Positions 15,061 through 28,453 of a stretch of DNA of 64,000 nt are shown here, piece after piece. Position 1 is the stretch's first letter. Every line of letters begins with the position of its first letter. A program made the translations under genes and the position numbers. A model generated the notes under the pieces. The model was not told where the DNA came from and did not search any database. It saw only the letters and a list, made by a program, of their open reading frames with translations. The stretch is from Typha latifolia. Taxonomy: Eukaryota > Streptophyta > Magnoliopsida > Poales > Typhaceae. The stretch spans positions 9,813,808-9,877,807 of the forward strand of contig CM034110.1 in the NCBI GenBank assembly GCA_019914945.1, given 5' to 3'.

Positions 15061-18000
15061 ATGGCGGGAGTCGACGGGGATGGTGTTGTTTCAGAAGAAA
15101 TTGGCACTTACAAGGCGTTTGGTGTGCAGGGTAAAGGCGAATTAGGTGAGGTTTCTCTTCTTTTGCTTACTCTTCTGGTGTTCTAGGTCACGTGGATATT
15201 TTAGATCTGAATTCCTGGCTCGATTTAGTAAAAAAGTTTGGTTCTTTTATGGAATTTTACTGTTGGATTGAGGTCTTAAGGAAGATCGATGGTTATTGGT
15301 GAGAATTCAGCAGTGTTTTATGAGTTTGTGGATGATCTTTTGGGGGTTTCTGCGCTTCAAGCTTGGGATCTAATTTTTTCTCTTTCTTAGTTTGTATTTG
15401 GGTCAAGTAATTTTGGGTTTTATGAAGTGAATTATTGATGTATCGCATATGTAAGTAAGATTGGTATCCGTGGGATTGTTTTATTGGAACAGCATGATCT
15501 TGAAACTTTTCTGTTTATTTGAGACCTTCGATGCGATTTCCACTAAAATTTGAAGTCGTGTTTTGCTGTTTGACGAACCCAAATATAATTTCCTTAATGG
15601 TAGTGACCAATCATGGTGGAGACTGGAGAGTTCGGCTAAGTACATGTTTGGATCAATCTGGGGCACGCTTTTCATGCTTCCAAACTCTTTGTGTGTCGGC
15701 TATTAGTTCTCTTTCTTCTATTGTTCTTTATTCTATTGGTCTTTTAGAATATGATCTAGTTCTGGTCTTGGAATCAAATGTGTCTATTTAATCTTATGTT
15801 ATGCCCTTATTTTCCTCAGCAGATAGCACTCACTTTGATGCTTCACAGTATGCATTTTTTGGTAAAGATGTCATGGAAGAAGTTGAGCTAGGGGGATTAG
15901 ACGATGGTGATGATGATGATGGTATCGGTTTTGGACTAGATGATGAAGACTATCAGTTTCCTTCTCTCAAGGATAATGCGGAGGTTTAAGTTCTTTACCC
16001 GTAGGATCTTACTGTAGTGTTTAATTTTATAAATTCATTTCAACTTTAACCACCAGATACCAGGAAGATGGTAGCAAGAAAACAAAAGGAAAATACAAAG
16101 TGCTTGCCTCAGATATTTCAACAATTGTATATTGCCTTGGTTTCTACTGCTTGTAGTGTTATTCCTACCATTTCTTGACTGCAAGCCCTTTTTTTGTCCT
16201 TTCTCCCAAACAATGCCAAGTTTATGAGTCAATATGTATGTTAATTTGGCTAAAAGTCCATCACATTCTATATATTTGCATTGCAGGATGAAGGTTTTGG
16301 TTCTCTATCTGATGTTGATGATCTTGCAAGCACATTCTTAAAGGTTTGTTTTCTTAAACATCCATTTTATGCTTTTCTGGATTTTGGTGCTTCTATTTTA
16401 GAGGATCTAAACATATTTTTCATTATCCGAGTTTTAAGCATAAATAGATTAATTATCATTATGTTTTTTTTTTTCTATTACCTTTCTGATCTTGCATTTG
16501 AGCTCAGTAAGTAATATAAGATACTCATATCCTGCATCATATATGACACGTATATCTCATCTAATCTTTTTGTTTTCCATGATAGCAAACTGAGCATGCC
16601 ACTTGAGCTCCTGCCACATTTTCTTTATTGGTTTTGTTTCCTTTATTAGTTGATGACCTGCATCTTTAATTGCATGCCATTTTGGAAAAGGATACTAATT
16701 AAGAAACAATGTGTCCATATGGTGCTACATTGAAGTATACCTTGTTTTGTGTGCAGTTCTTTCATAGTTATCAGCAGTACTTGCAAAATAATAAGCTTCC
16801 TGTTTATTTAATTTTTGTAATCCTTTCCATGTTCCCATTTATCCTCTTCTTCCCTTTACATAAACTTGATGCCTTCCTGATCATGTTATTCACAAATCCT
16901 CGTCAATAAGATTGTTTTCTTATTTCTCTGTTGCTTTCAGTTGAACAAAGTTGTTAGTGGACCGAAGCTCACTGAATTAACTGGTCATGGAGGATCATTT
17001 TCTAGAAAAAGTAAGTACATAGTTTTGCTCTGATCTATTACTAAAGTATTTTTTTATTTTTTATTTTGCATCAAATGAATCACGAAAGGTTAGTTTGGCG
17101 TGTGGCAATATTCAACTGTTATTGCTATTTTAGATGCATTAGACTTACTATGTAATCTCACACATATTTCTGAAGATGGCATGTCTTTTTCCCTGTAATG
17201 CAACTTATAAGCAAGCCCAACTTTCATTACCTTGATGGAGGGTGGACAGTAGATCTGTATCTTCTTGAATTGTGATCACAACAAGAAATGTGGAAGTGCA
17301 GGCTTTCCATCTGAGATTTGTTCTCAGACTGCTTACTTACTATGTATTTATTTTTCTTTTTGTGGACGATTTGATAATTGAGATTCCTTCTTTGCTCCTG
17401 TATACTTCTGAATTAGACTTGGCCAGATTACTTCATTTTTCCGTTCACTGTTAAACTGCAAAATAATAATACTTCTTTTTCTTGTCTTTTTCAGGTTCTA
17501 CTGCAGAATGGGCACAAGAGCCAGGTTTTTCAAATTGGCTTGATCAGCATATATTAGAAGCTGAAAATGTCCAGGATGGTAAACGATGGTTATCTCAGCC
17601 CCATCCTTCGTCAGCTCGTTTTGCAGAATCTAAAACTTTGTACAGAACAACTTCATATCCTCACCACCACCAGCATAACAATCCTAGTCAGCCTATTCGT
17701 GTACCCAAGTCATCTTATACAACTTACCCTCCACCTGGGCTACCGCAAGCTTCCCCAAATAAATTGCATCACATAAGCATGCCTTGTTCTACTGCCGTGC
17801 TCCAGGTGCCTCTCGAGGTACCAAATTCCTCCCCCTTCTCCCAAATATCTTTGGCAGGAATACCTCATCGATCACACTATGGTGGACATGTGGGTCAATT
17901 TGGTTCAGCAGGTCTCTCCATTAACGGTCAACGACAGAGCTGCTGGTTGAACCACAGTCCCTTTGTGGGTGAAAATCCTAGTTTATTGCCTAACTTGATG

Positions 18001-19542
18001 CAGCAACTTCCTCCTCCAAATGGTTTAATGAGAAATCCATCTTTGCCACCACAAAAACAACGACTCTACCAAGTTCGACCATCTCTACCACATTTCTCAC
18101 ACTTGCAGTCTCAGATGCTCAGTCGACAACATTCTCTACCACGGAGGCAACATTCTCTACCACAGATGATCAACAGGTTTGATTCAATACTTGGGATCAC
18201 AGATTTGAGTGAGAGAGTCAAATCAACAACATATAAAGGAAGACAGAACCTCCATTTTTATCAGCAAGGTTCTGATTCCTCTAGTTCGATGATTGACAAT
18301 GGATGCCCAAGGTTTAGATCTAAGTACATGTCAGCTGAAGAAATTGAAAGCATTTTGAGGATACAGCATGCTGCAACTCACGACAGTGACCCTTACATAG
18401 ATGATTACTATCACAAAGCTTGTGTAGCAAAGAGATCTGCAGGTTCCAGGTTGCAACACCGTTTCTGCCCAAATGCCATAAGGGATCTGTCTTTTCAAAC
18501 ATGCGCAAAGGACAAAACACATGCATATCTTCCAGTAGATGCTCTAGGGAGGCTTCAGTTCTCTTCCATTCATAGACCTCGCCCGCTTCTTGAAGTTGAA
18601 CCAACATCTTCAAAGTGCGACGACATCCTTGACCATAAATCTTTTTTGAGGCCTCTTGAACAAGAGCCAATGATAGCAGCTAGGGTCATTATTGAGGATG
18701 GCCTTTGCCTTCTACTTGATGTAGATGATGTTGATCGCATCATGCAGTTCAGCCAGCCACAAGATGGTGGCACACAATTGAGGAGGAGAAGACAGATCCT
18801 CCTGGAAGAGCTAGCAGCTTCACTACGGCTAATTGATCCACTTGGCCCTGGTAGATCTTCACATTCTGTGGTATTGGCTCCAGAGGATGATCTTGTGTTC
18901 CTTCGCTTGGTTTCTCTGCCTAAAGGCCGGAAACTTCTCTCACGCTATCTTCAACTTCTAATCCCTGGTAGCGACCTTGCTCGACTAGTTTGTATGGCTA
19001 TTTTCCGCCATCTCAGATATTTATTTGGCAGTCTTCCCTCAGATTCCAGTGCAGCTGAGACCACAACAAATCTAGCTAAGGTTGTATCTACATGTATCCA
19101 TGGAATGGATCTGAGTACCCTCAGTGCTTGCCTTGCTGCTGTTGTTTGTTCATCAGAACAACCACCTCTTAGACCGCTTGGAAGTTTGTCTGGTGATGGT
19201 GCTTCCATTATTATAAAGTCCGTTCTAGATAGAGCAACAGAACTTCTTACTGATTTCCACACAACCACCAACTACAGCATTTCTAACCGATCTCTATGGC
19301 AGGCATCATTTGATGCTTTCTTTGGGCTACTCACAAAATACTGCCTCAGCAAATATGACAGTACAATGCAATCGTTGCACATGCAGGCAGAAAGTGATAC
19401 AATTATTGGTTCAGAGGCAATAAAAGCTATAAGGAAAGAGATGCCACTAGAACTATTACGTGCCAGTCTTCCTCATACCAACGAGCATCAGCGTAAGTTA
19501 TTGCTTGATTTTGCTCAGCGCACCACACCTCTCACTAGCTAA
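15061..19542 (+). CDS. PAT1: PAT1-family mRNA decapping activator
   Basis: PAT1 proteins link deadenylated mRNA to the LSM1-7 ring and the decapping machinery in P-bodies. Five exons: 15061-15145, 15823-15983, 16287-16343, 16941-17010 and 17495-19542, all in phase, 806 residues. The N-terminus shows FDASQYAFFGKDVMEEVELGGL followed by an acidic Asp-rich stretch, then LSDVDDLASTF. The middle is Pro/Gln/His-rich with VPKSSYTTYPPPG, and repeated RQHSLP units (residues around 335-350). The region with YMSAEEIESILRIQHAATH matches the family core, and the C-terminal half is an alpha-helical domain (ILLEELAASLRLID onwards). The last exon encodes most of the protein. The start is the first ATG, right after a CT-rich leader. 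Confidence 0.93.
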
Positions 19543-21800
19543 GAATGTTCTGTGGGCCAAATCTACATAATAGGTACCTGGCTAATGTCATAATGACCGA
19601 TAGATTAAGCATCTGAGAGATTCAGTAGAATTCATAAGTTCGTTCGTTTATGGCAAAGAAAGGAAGATTCTAGTCTCGGGTGAATATCTATAAAGGTCTG
19701 ATAGTTTGAAGTTATTGCTTGTATGGGCTTTCTTTTTTTAGTTTTCTCTATGAACCTATAGTTCCTTCATGTATTAAGTTGGAACTATCATTGGAGGACG
19801 TGACTGGAAGGTTTCAGAGGAGCGTAATTTTGGTGCTCTGGATGGAAACTCCAAACAAGTGTATGGATTAGTACTGTACAGCTTTCTTTTCTTGAAGACT
19901 CTCTTTGGCTCCAGTAAGTATCAGAACTGCGTGATGGAAATGTAATTCTTGTACCTGTTTTGGTTGGTGACAAGAATTTATTTGTATCCAGAGTTGGCAG
20001 TGGCACTTCTTTCTTCTTCTTCCCCTCAATTTAGTCAATCTACAGTTGTAATATGGAATGTTCAAATTGTCAACTACACTTTGAAAGCACATGTGAACTG
20101 GCTTTTCAGCTCAAATAATTATGAAATGTCAACTTCCATATATTGTAATATCTACACCTTGAGGGAGAACATGCTAATTTTTCTTCTTTGATTTTTTAGA
20201 TTGTATTCTGTGCAAAAGATTGAAAGCATGGAATGAAAAGTATTGCAAGTTAAAGATGAAGCAATGCATTTGGAAATATTGACAACACACATATTTCTGT
20301 ATCTTCCTATATTAATCCAAAGTTGAGCAATTTTGTTATCTAGAGCTCTAAGATGCAACCTGGTCCAAAAATTGATTGGATTAGGTGAGAAGTATCATTC
20401 TGAAGTCTGATTACTTTATTCTTTCGTTAGAGTCTTAGAGAGGAGTGCTTTCCTGTCAGCATCATAAGCTTAATTTGGTGATGGAATATTATTTTAATGT
20501 TAATTGTTAAAGCATGTTTGCTGGTGGTTTAGAATTTCAGTGTAGCCCCATTTAGTCTATTTTTTCTGTTATATATTATCATGCGATGTGGAGGGGCCAC
20601 ACTTGAGAGGCATATTAATAATTAATGTGGTACCCATTATTAATTATTATCTAACAAATTAAGCTTTTAAACTAGTTAATAAATTATCATAACATCAATC
20701 TATCTATCAAAGCAGTTCAGTTCTAAATTTATTTATTTTTTTCAAACTCATCTGTAATTTTAAATATAAAATTTTCATCCATTCAAGTCAAACTTATTTC
20801 TTGAGCATATAAACAGTGCCCCAATCTAAAGTAAGTGAGAATATATAGTATAAAATATATTTAAAAAAATATTGTTGTCTAAATTTTTTAGAGCGGTAGA
20901 TGTGTTAATCGTTAAGAATAAATAATAAGGAGGAAAGCAACGTCTAATGGCACCTGTAAAGTAAATTAAGAACGTGTTGCAGTGTTAGAGGTTAACGTTG
21001 TATTATTATTCATTGGCCCACGCATCCCTACAGCTAAGTCCATGGCCATAATTACGTGCTCGAATGCTCATCCTTTTCACTTAATATATATATATATATA
21101 TAGTCCTCATAGTTTCATATAATGTCAAACTCGTCCTGGTCCATGGACTCCATCACTATGTCGTTATCACGGCCAGGACAAACCTAGCTCGCCAATCTTG
21201 ATCATATTGAAGTAGTCAAAGGGCTACGCTTCTCCAACTCCGTTGTCTCATATTCTCCAAGGAGTAAAGTATGAAAGGAAGGGGAAAATTGCATAACACA
21301 CCCTATTTTTAAGATTATTTATGATTCGAAACAACGAAGCCAAAAGTTGTAATTTACTCATTTTTATGGAAATATAGGATCACAAACGCAAAATCGCATG
21401 AATAAAGGGTTTCATGTGCAAATGCCCCTAAATGATAAGAGGTGAAAGGATTCCATATTTCCATGATCTTTGAGACTTCATGCCATGTAAATAAGTATAA
21501 GGTGAGTTAATATAAAAAGATAATTAATTCACATAGGAAGCAAAACGAGGAGATAATAATAATAATAATAAGAGCAGCCCATGTTTCAAGGGGGGACGCT
21601 CTCGTTTGAACATGGGAGGAAGAGGAGAAGAGTCAGACCTTAGAAATTTCTCTACTCGCCAAATTCTCTTCTCCTCTCCTTCCTCTCTCGCTTCTACGCT
21701 TATAAAATGTCCACGACTCGGTCCAAACTCCCCCAAAGACTTCTTCTCACCTCTCTCTCTCCCCTTCTCCTCTCTTCTCTTTCTCCCTCTTTCCTCTGCA
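19543..21800. other. Intergenic: PAT1 3'UTR and UXE promoter
   Basis: The first several hundred bases are probably PAT1 3'UTR. From about 20500 the sequence is AT-rich and contains a short (AT)n tract near 21084. The last 150 bases (about 21650-21816) are strongly pyrimidine-rich and probably form the UXE leader. I see no gene. Confidence 0.45.
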
Positions 21801-21816
21801 TCTCTCGTGCTTTCAG

Positions 21817-22529
21817 GTACCTTTTCTCGCATTAAATGCATCCAAAAACGCAATTTTCTTGCTCTTTGGCGGGTTTCTCGAGTTGGGTCTTGGTTGTCTC
21901 GGGATGTTTTGATCTGGGTTCGTCGTATCAGGTGGTCGAAATCGGATTTTGTTCGCCTTCTAGTCCCTTGGTAGCCGTTTCTTTTCTTGCTCTAGCGTGT
22001 TGCTTGTGTTGTTGGATTCTTCTGGGATTATATGCTATGTATGTGGGAGCCATTGGGTTCACCAAGGTGGCATTTTGATTGAGTTTTTGGCTTACCTTGG
22101 GAGCGGTTTGGTTGTTGACATCTATTGCATCAGTGAGGGTATTATCTTTCTATTGTTTCTAAAAACTATTAGTCCTTATACTTGTAGCGCGGTTTGATCC
22201 TATAATCACCCTTTATTTCTCAATGTTGAATTTTTTTTTGTCCTTTTCAGGGATTTTTCCCTGATTCATCTTTCACTCTTTTGTTGATTCTTTATGTAGC
22301 TTCTTTAATTCTGTTACATATGAAGATTAAATGCCATTTGTTGCATTAAATGACTGGCTTTTGTTGGTCTTTATTCCCTGTCTGTTTAAAATTGAAATTT
22401 GAATCCTTGTGGTGACAGTCCATATGTTGTAAACATCTCTTTGCTATCTGATTACTATAGAGAAATTTATATTTCTGTGGACAATTTGGCATTTATGAGT
22501 GATCTGAATGTGCTTTTGTGCCCCAACAG
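21817..22529 (+). other. Probable 5'UTR intron of the UDP-arabinose epimerase gene
   Basis: A CT-rich leader ends in TTTCAG/GTACCT at 21816/21817, and CCCCAACAG/G occurs at 22521-22529, about 100 bases before the start codon. The interval is T-rich and has no conserved coding content. This is inferred from splice-site form and position only. Confidence 0.5.
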
Positions 22530-22627
22530 GTTCATTCCACGGGAGAGTACAGCATTTTCTACCATACGTTCTGTGACAGAAGCGAATAGTTCTATTACTT
22601 TTGTTTGATCTTGAGAGTAATTATCAC

Positions 22628-25600
22628 ATGCTACCAGTCAACAGGAACAGAAATCAACCTAGGGCCGGTAGATCCTGGTCCTTCTCAGGTTTCTAATATT
22701 GCTCTTCGGGTGGCAAATTTGCTTATTATTTCTTCGCGTACACAATGTATCTACAAGTACATGGATAAAAGTTAGGAATTGCAGCCTTAAAAATCAGAGC
22801 CAATCCAAAAGTATTTCCAAAAAAAAAAAGAGGTTTATTGGCATTTCTGCTATGTTTGTCCGCTGCCATTTCTTTCCTCTTTCTTTATTTGGCTGTTTCA
22901 ACAAATAATTGCATCCATCGATCCCATTTTCCATTATTATTGTTTTTCATGTGGTTGCTTTACTTATTTTGCTTGCTAGATCAAGCAGGAGCTTTTTTAA
23001 TACTCATCTTTCATATAATAAGCTCAGGATAGAAACTCCTTAACATACTGTGTTTGCTGCAAGCTCCTAAAATTGAGCCGTCATTTATGTGTATGATTTG
23101 CTTTAGTTATATCCTCTGAAACACTCTATAGTTAACTTTCTTTATCATGATCCAGTAGTCTCCATGTTTTCACAGGTATGGATTACTCAGATGCAAAACG
23201 CAAGCCTCATTTTCTTGGAAAAGTTATTGTGGCTGCTCTTATCATAGCTTTGTGCATATTTTTTCTAAATCAATCCCCTAGCTTTGTTAGCACTAGTGTG
23301 GTAAGTTCTCAGTATTTCTCAATCTGGCTTGTATTTGTGATAATCTATAGTCAGATCAACTCTTTCCCCTTTCAGTTATGTGACTAAAAGCATTTCCATT
23401 ACCTGTAAATACAACTTCACAAGTTCACCTACCTTCTGTGACTTTGACATGATTGAAATGCATCCTATTCTGTATTCTTCACTTGGAAGTTATGATTCTG
23501 ATTCCTTTTGCATGTTACAGTTTTCTCGCCGAGAACTTGGGGTAACCCATGTCTTAGTAACAGGAGGTGCTGGCTATATTGGTTCGCATGCCGCACTTCG
23601 CCTCTTGAAGGATTCTTATCGAGTTACAATTGTGGTAATTTACTCTTTCTCTTCTCCAAAGATAGATTGATATACAGATCAATTTCTAAGTAGCACTATG
23701 AAGAATTGTTATTTCCCCAAAAGTTTGACTAGCGAGTGCATAGCTGTTCTGTAGTCATCCCATATTCTCATGTCATCCCATGTGTATATTGGTACTTTGG
23801 AATACAGTGTTGGGGTAAAAGAGTTATAGCTGCCTGCATAAACAAACATGAATACACATCTATGAATATACTTGGTGGTACCATTTTCCTTGATGTGATT
23901 TTGGAGGATCTTATAACTTCTACTTGGTGTTGTTTCTGCAGGATAACCTCTCTAGGGGAAATATGGGAGCTGTTAAAGTTCTCCAGGAGCTATTTCCACA
24001 GCCTGGTAGACTTCAGTTTATATATGCTGATTTGGGGGACCCAAAAGCTGTATCCTTATCTTCTCGCTCTTCAGCATTTTCATAGATTCTTTTTTCTAAC
24101 TTTCCTTTTCTATAGTAAGACCAGTTTCATTCTTAACCATTGTTCAGGTGAACAGAATATTTTCAGAAAATGCATTTGATGCTGTAATTCACTTTGCAGC
24201 TGTTGCATATGTGGGTGAGAGTACACTAGAACCTCTTCGGTATGCCATTTCTTCTTTCAAAAATTTATTTAACATCAGTTTGGAGCATTTGGTTTCCTTG
24301 TTAGAATTTACCCTTGGGAGAGAATAGAATGCCTGGCTTTAGCTAGTTCAATATATTAAGATCTTTCTCTCTTTATAAAAAGTACTTGTCTAATATATCT
24401 TATTTTCTGGCATGACAAGGTATGGTTTACAAAAGCTCTGTGAAGAGATAATGTTATTTCTTCTTAAAACCAGGCACATCATCATTTTTTGTTAAATCAT
24501 TCTTCTCCAATTCAACAGGTATTATCACAATATCACAGCAAATACTCTAGTGGTTCTGGAGGCTATGGCAGCTCATGGCGTAAAAACTCTAATCTACTCT
24601 AGTACATGTGCAACTTATGGAGAACCTGAGAAGATGCCTATTGTAGAAGACACTCCTCAGGTATATTGTCATTTTAATAGGTCTCTACATGTTGCAGTGG
24701 ATTTCTGGGTTCTAGTAATTTTGACACATAAATATAGAGATTTTCTCTTAGTTGCTAGTTAGCTTATCTTCTTCTGTACTTTTTCTGTAGTTAAAGATTA
24801 TGGTAGCTTCCTTGAAATGAAATGACTTATAGCAATATATAATTCTTAAGTTCAAAGATTTGTTATTTACCTGGAGTTTTACATAAATGCAGCTTCCTAT
24901 CAACCCCTATGGAAAAGCTAAGAAAATGGCAGAGGACATCATTTTAGATTTCTCAAAGAGATCAGACATGGCTGTCATGATTTTAAGGTTTGTTGCTTTC
25001 ACTATTTACTCCTAGCTAATGTATTAGACATTTGACGCACATTGACTTCAAATTATTTTTATCAGATACTTCAATGTTATTGGGTCAGACCCTGAGGGAA
25101 GGCTAGGCGAAGCTCCCAGACCAGAACTACGAGAGCATGGACGGATATCCGGTGCATGCTTTGATGCGGCACTAGGAATCATTTCAGGCCTGAAGGTATT
25201 CTTATATCCATTTTCCTTAATGTTGATGAAATTTGCCGGAGACAAGATTTAGAAACTGAGATGTTCCTTGCAGTTTATGGTGTTTCTATTAGATAGAAAT
25301 ACTGATGATTTTGCTTGGCTTATTGTAGGTTAAAGGAACAGACTATCCCACAGCTGATGGAACTTGTATAAGAGACTATATTGATGTCACAGATCTAGTT
25401 GATGCTCATGTGAAAGCACTTGGCAAGGCAGAGCCTAGCAAAGTCGGCATCTACAATGTCGGCACTGGAAAAGGTAGTTAAAACTTCTCTTTAATTCTTC
25501 CTTTCTTATAGTCACTCTTTCATGTATTTCTGCATGAAAAGCTTATAAAGCCAATGAGCATGAATCTTCACAATCTTATGAGCTCTAACTTTGACGTAAA

Positions 25601-25937
25601 ACTGTATCTTTTCTTCAAGTATTGGAAATTGTGTATGCACATATATAATTCTTTCATCCCATTTCTATGTTCTCCATGTCTCATAATCACATTGTTATTT
25701 TCTTTATCAGGTAGATCTGTAAAGGAATTTGTGGAAGCATGCAAGAGAGCAACTGGAGTCGAAATCAAAGTCGACTATCTCAGCCGCAGGCCAGGAGACT
25801 ACGCCGAAGTCTACAGTGATCCTGCAAAGATCAACCGTGAGCTCAACTGGACAGCTCAGTACACCGATCTCCAGGAGAGCCTTTCGATCGCGTGGAGATG
25901 GCAGAAATCACATCCTAATGGTTACAGGACATCCTAA
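22628..25937 (+). CDS. UXE1: UDP-arabinose (UDP-xylose) 4-epimerase
   Basis: Interconverts UDP-xylose and UDP-L-arabinose for cell-wall arabinans; family members are type II Golgi proteins (Arabidopsis MUR4). Ten exons: 22628-22688, 23176-23300, 23521-23634, 23942-24049, 24148-24239, 24519-24660, 24893-24987, 25066-25195, 25329-25473 and 25711-25937; all phases match, 412 residues. A short basic N-terminus ([16 protein letters not shown]) precedes one membrane anchor ([15 protein letters not shown]). The NAD-binding loop [20 protein letters not shown], the catalytic [11 protein letters not shown] (YxxxK), [18 protein letters not shown] and [13 protein letters not shown] are intact. The first exon is short and easily missed; starting at the exon 2 Met (23178) would remove the basic tail but keep the anchor. 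Confidence 0.95.
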
Positions 25938-27988
25938 GCCATGGCATCTTGATTCAACTCTTTGTTTCATTCATCTATTCACATGGATATTATTGGCGAG
26001 GAGTATAGAAATTTGTGTGGAAGTCCTTTCCGCCATCAACTGCGTAGTTGTTTTTAAGAGTAGTGATTTTGGCAAAAGGAATACAGACATACTGGAGAGG
26101 ATAATGTATTAGTTTTACTTGTCACAGACAGAACTTGAATTACTTATACCCAGCCTCGATTGATCTTTATTGTATCATGCTTGTGTGAAGCTACAGTGAA
26201 TATAAATCATATCGATTATTTTTTCCTTAATTTTGTGTGATATATTTTCAGTGCACAAGTGATTACTAGTGATAGTTGTGACCGAAATCTGAAGAGACGA
26301 TCAGTTGGCTGATATATGCTTTACACGACAAGGCATATCAAGAGTTTGAGATAGTTTGAAGGAGAGGAAAAAGGAATATGAGAATCCCACCTGATGGTTG
26401 ATAAATTATATATATAATTTTTTTTTAAAAAAATTAGCCTTTTTATTGTTTAATAGAATATTATAAATAACATCCTATATTTGGATAAAAATATAAATAA
26501 AATCATATTTCTTTATAAATATAGTCTTTCTATTTTTTTTAAGAATACCAAGCAATACCTTCAGTTATGTTTAAGTTTAATTTAACAAGTACCTCAGAGA
26601 ATGGAAAAAAAGAGGAGAATATTTCAAATGATATTTTTATATTTCTAAATTATTCTTATCTCACTCATCTAACATAATTTTTTGAGATTAAATGATATTA
26701 ATTTTGAATTTGTTGGTCCTGAGGAATTCGGTAGTTGGATGCGTGGTTTAAAATCAATGTTTTGATTTATCTCCATTTTGTTATGTAGGCTTAATTTAAT
26801 TCTATAATTAAATTAACCTAATGGTTGGATTAAATTCTATCTATCTACCAAAACTCAATTATTTGAGAGTAGATCCAGTCTTCGTCAGCTCACCTCAGTT
26901 ATTTAGGCTGTATTCTTTGGTTGACTTGACCCTCATATATGATATGAAGATTTATTTGCCAAAGAGACCTTCTCACCCATAAGCAGGAGAAGGAAACCAT
27001 CCTTTGGTTTATTTTTGGTCTTTTAGGCTCTCAGGTAAGGCTTCTCAATTCCTTCTTCTCTTTTCCTTTGATTTCTAAAAGTTCTTAATAGTTTTCAGTC
27101 ATATTTTCACCTGGTTTAGAAGCTTCTTTGGCATGAGTTCAATTTAGTTTCAGAGTAGCTGGATTTGATGTTCCTTTTGTTTAGAATATTTCTGAGATAG
27201 TTTAATTATAGGCTCTTGATTGGTATTCTAGTAATTGAGATTCTAAGTTTCCTATTGAAAAATAGGAGTTGGATGGATGGAAGGGGGAAAAAAGAATTCC
27301 TCATCTCTTATTCAGATATAAAAGAGGAGAAGAGGAGATAGGAATAAAGAAATTTTAGTTTTTTTTTATATAATTATCCTCCATTTCTCTCCGTCGTCAG
27401 AAATAATAATAAAAATAACCAATAAAGGCTATATATATATTTTTTTTATCTAAATAAGAAACAAAATTCTTTCCTCTTATTTTCTTTTCTCTTCTTTTGT
27501 ATTATCTTAGTTCAAGCGGGGTGTTATAGTCTAACTAAGACATGCTAATTTGAATATAATTCCATGAAAAATGTCCGATTTGAGCCGACATAAATTTGCT
27601 TACTTTATACTAAAATTGGATCCATTGACATATTAGAGAGTTCTAAGCCCGACCCGGTGACCCGAATGGAAAAAAGTTAATAAGATCAAATAAGCTTCAT
27701 AAAACTTTACCATAAATATTAAGATAATATATAATTAAAATTCTAAATATATACATATATATATATATATAGACACACACATACAAGTGGGTTATCGGGC
27801 CTAAAATAATGTTATCAAGCTTAAACCCGAGTCGGAGTTCAGTCGGGCTTGGATTATTTGTAGTGGCCCAAACCCAATCCATTGCTTTAAAATAAAGCAG
27901 TTCAAGCCGGTCGAGTCTAGAGCGTGTTTGGCTGCTCATGCTCAAATAAGGCCTCCTTTTATATTGAATCCGATAAGGATCACCTCTA
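25938..27988. other. Intergenic, AT-rich
   Basis: About 2 kb: UXE 3'UTR, then AT-rich sequence. A stretch at about 27640-27910 carries CCCGACCCGG- and GGGCTTGG-type words like those of the hAT-like element at 12 kb, but I could not define ends or a target duplication. A short (AT)n tract lies near 27755-27771. No coding region is supported. Confidence 0.4.
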
Positions 27989-28249
27989 CTACATAATGGC
28001 GGCCAACCTCGCCGCGGCACGGAGAATCGTCGGCTGCAGCACTGGTAACAGGGCGAGGAGAATCCCTACGATGAACAGTAAGAATGTCGCCAAGGCAAGC
28101 TCCGGGGAGACGATGGGGTGGGCGTAGGCGACGACGGATACGGCGCTTAGGAGGGTAAGGAAACCGATGCCTGACATCAAATTCTTCACGCCGTCGACGT
28201 TCGCATCTTCGCGGCCTCCGATCGGTGCATCTGCGACTATATCGCCCAT
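27989..28249 (-). CDS. Small two-TM hypothetical protein (86 aa)
   Basis: A single-exon frame of 86 residues that I do not recognise as a named family. A polar, acidic N-terminus (MGDIVADAPIGGREDANVDG) precedes two hydrophobic segments: about residues 24-46 (LMSGIGFLTLLSAVSVVAYA) and 51-74 (LALATFLLFIVGILLALL). It ends with a short amphipathic tail (RAAARLAAIM). The locus is GC-rich compared with its surroundings, as coding DNA is here, and a purine-rich leader precedes the ATG. The overlapping plus-strand frame looks like a shadow. It shares the two-TM, short-soluble-N-terminus plan with the genes at 31.8-35.4 kb but not clear sequence identity. Expression is unknown. Confidence 0.5.
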   Translation of the reverse strand: MGDIVADAPIGGREDANVDGVKNLMSGIGFLTLLSAVSVVAYAHPIVSPELALATFLLFIVGILLALLPVLQPTILRAAARLAAIM

Positions 28250-28390
28250 GTATCTCTACCGATCTCTATGCCCTCGGAGGAGGAGGAGGTGAGTGCGGCT
28301 TGGGGTTTTTATGGTGAAATCTTCGAACGTCGTCGAATAAGTTAACGCGGCACGGATGTTGGACTTTTTTGTCCATCCACAGCGTCATGC

Positions 28391-28453
28391 GTCTTTTAAC
28401 CCTACATGTCGGATGCTTTCTATTGGCTGGTTAGTCTTTTAACCCTACATGTC
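28391..28453. repeat. Direct duplication of a 20-bp word
   Basis: GTCTTTTAACCCTACATGTC occurs at 28391-28410 and again at 28434-28453, exactly 43 bp apart, just upstream of the LINE fragment. It looks like a small local duplication at or near the insertion site. Confidence 0.8.

Noticed and set aside
23736..24179. Plus-strand frame of 147 residues inside the UXE gene
   Set aside because: It runs through intron sequence and reads exons 4 and 5 of UXE in the wrong frame.
27640..27910. Second hAT-like element suggested by GGGC-rich words
   Set aside because: No inverted termini or target duplication could be found.
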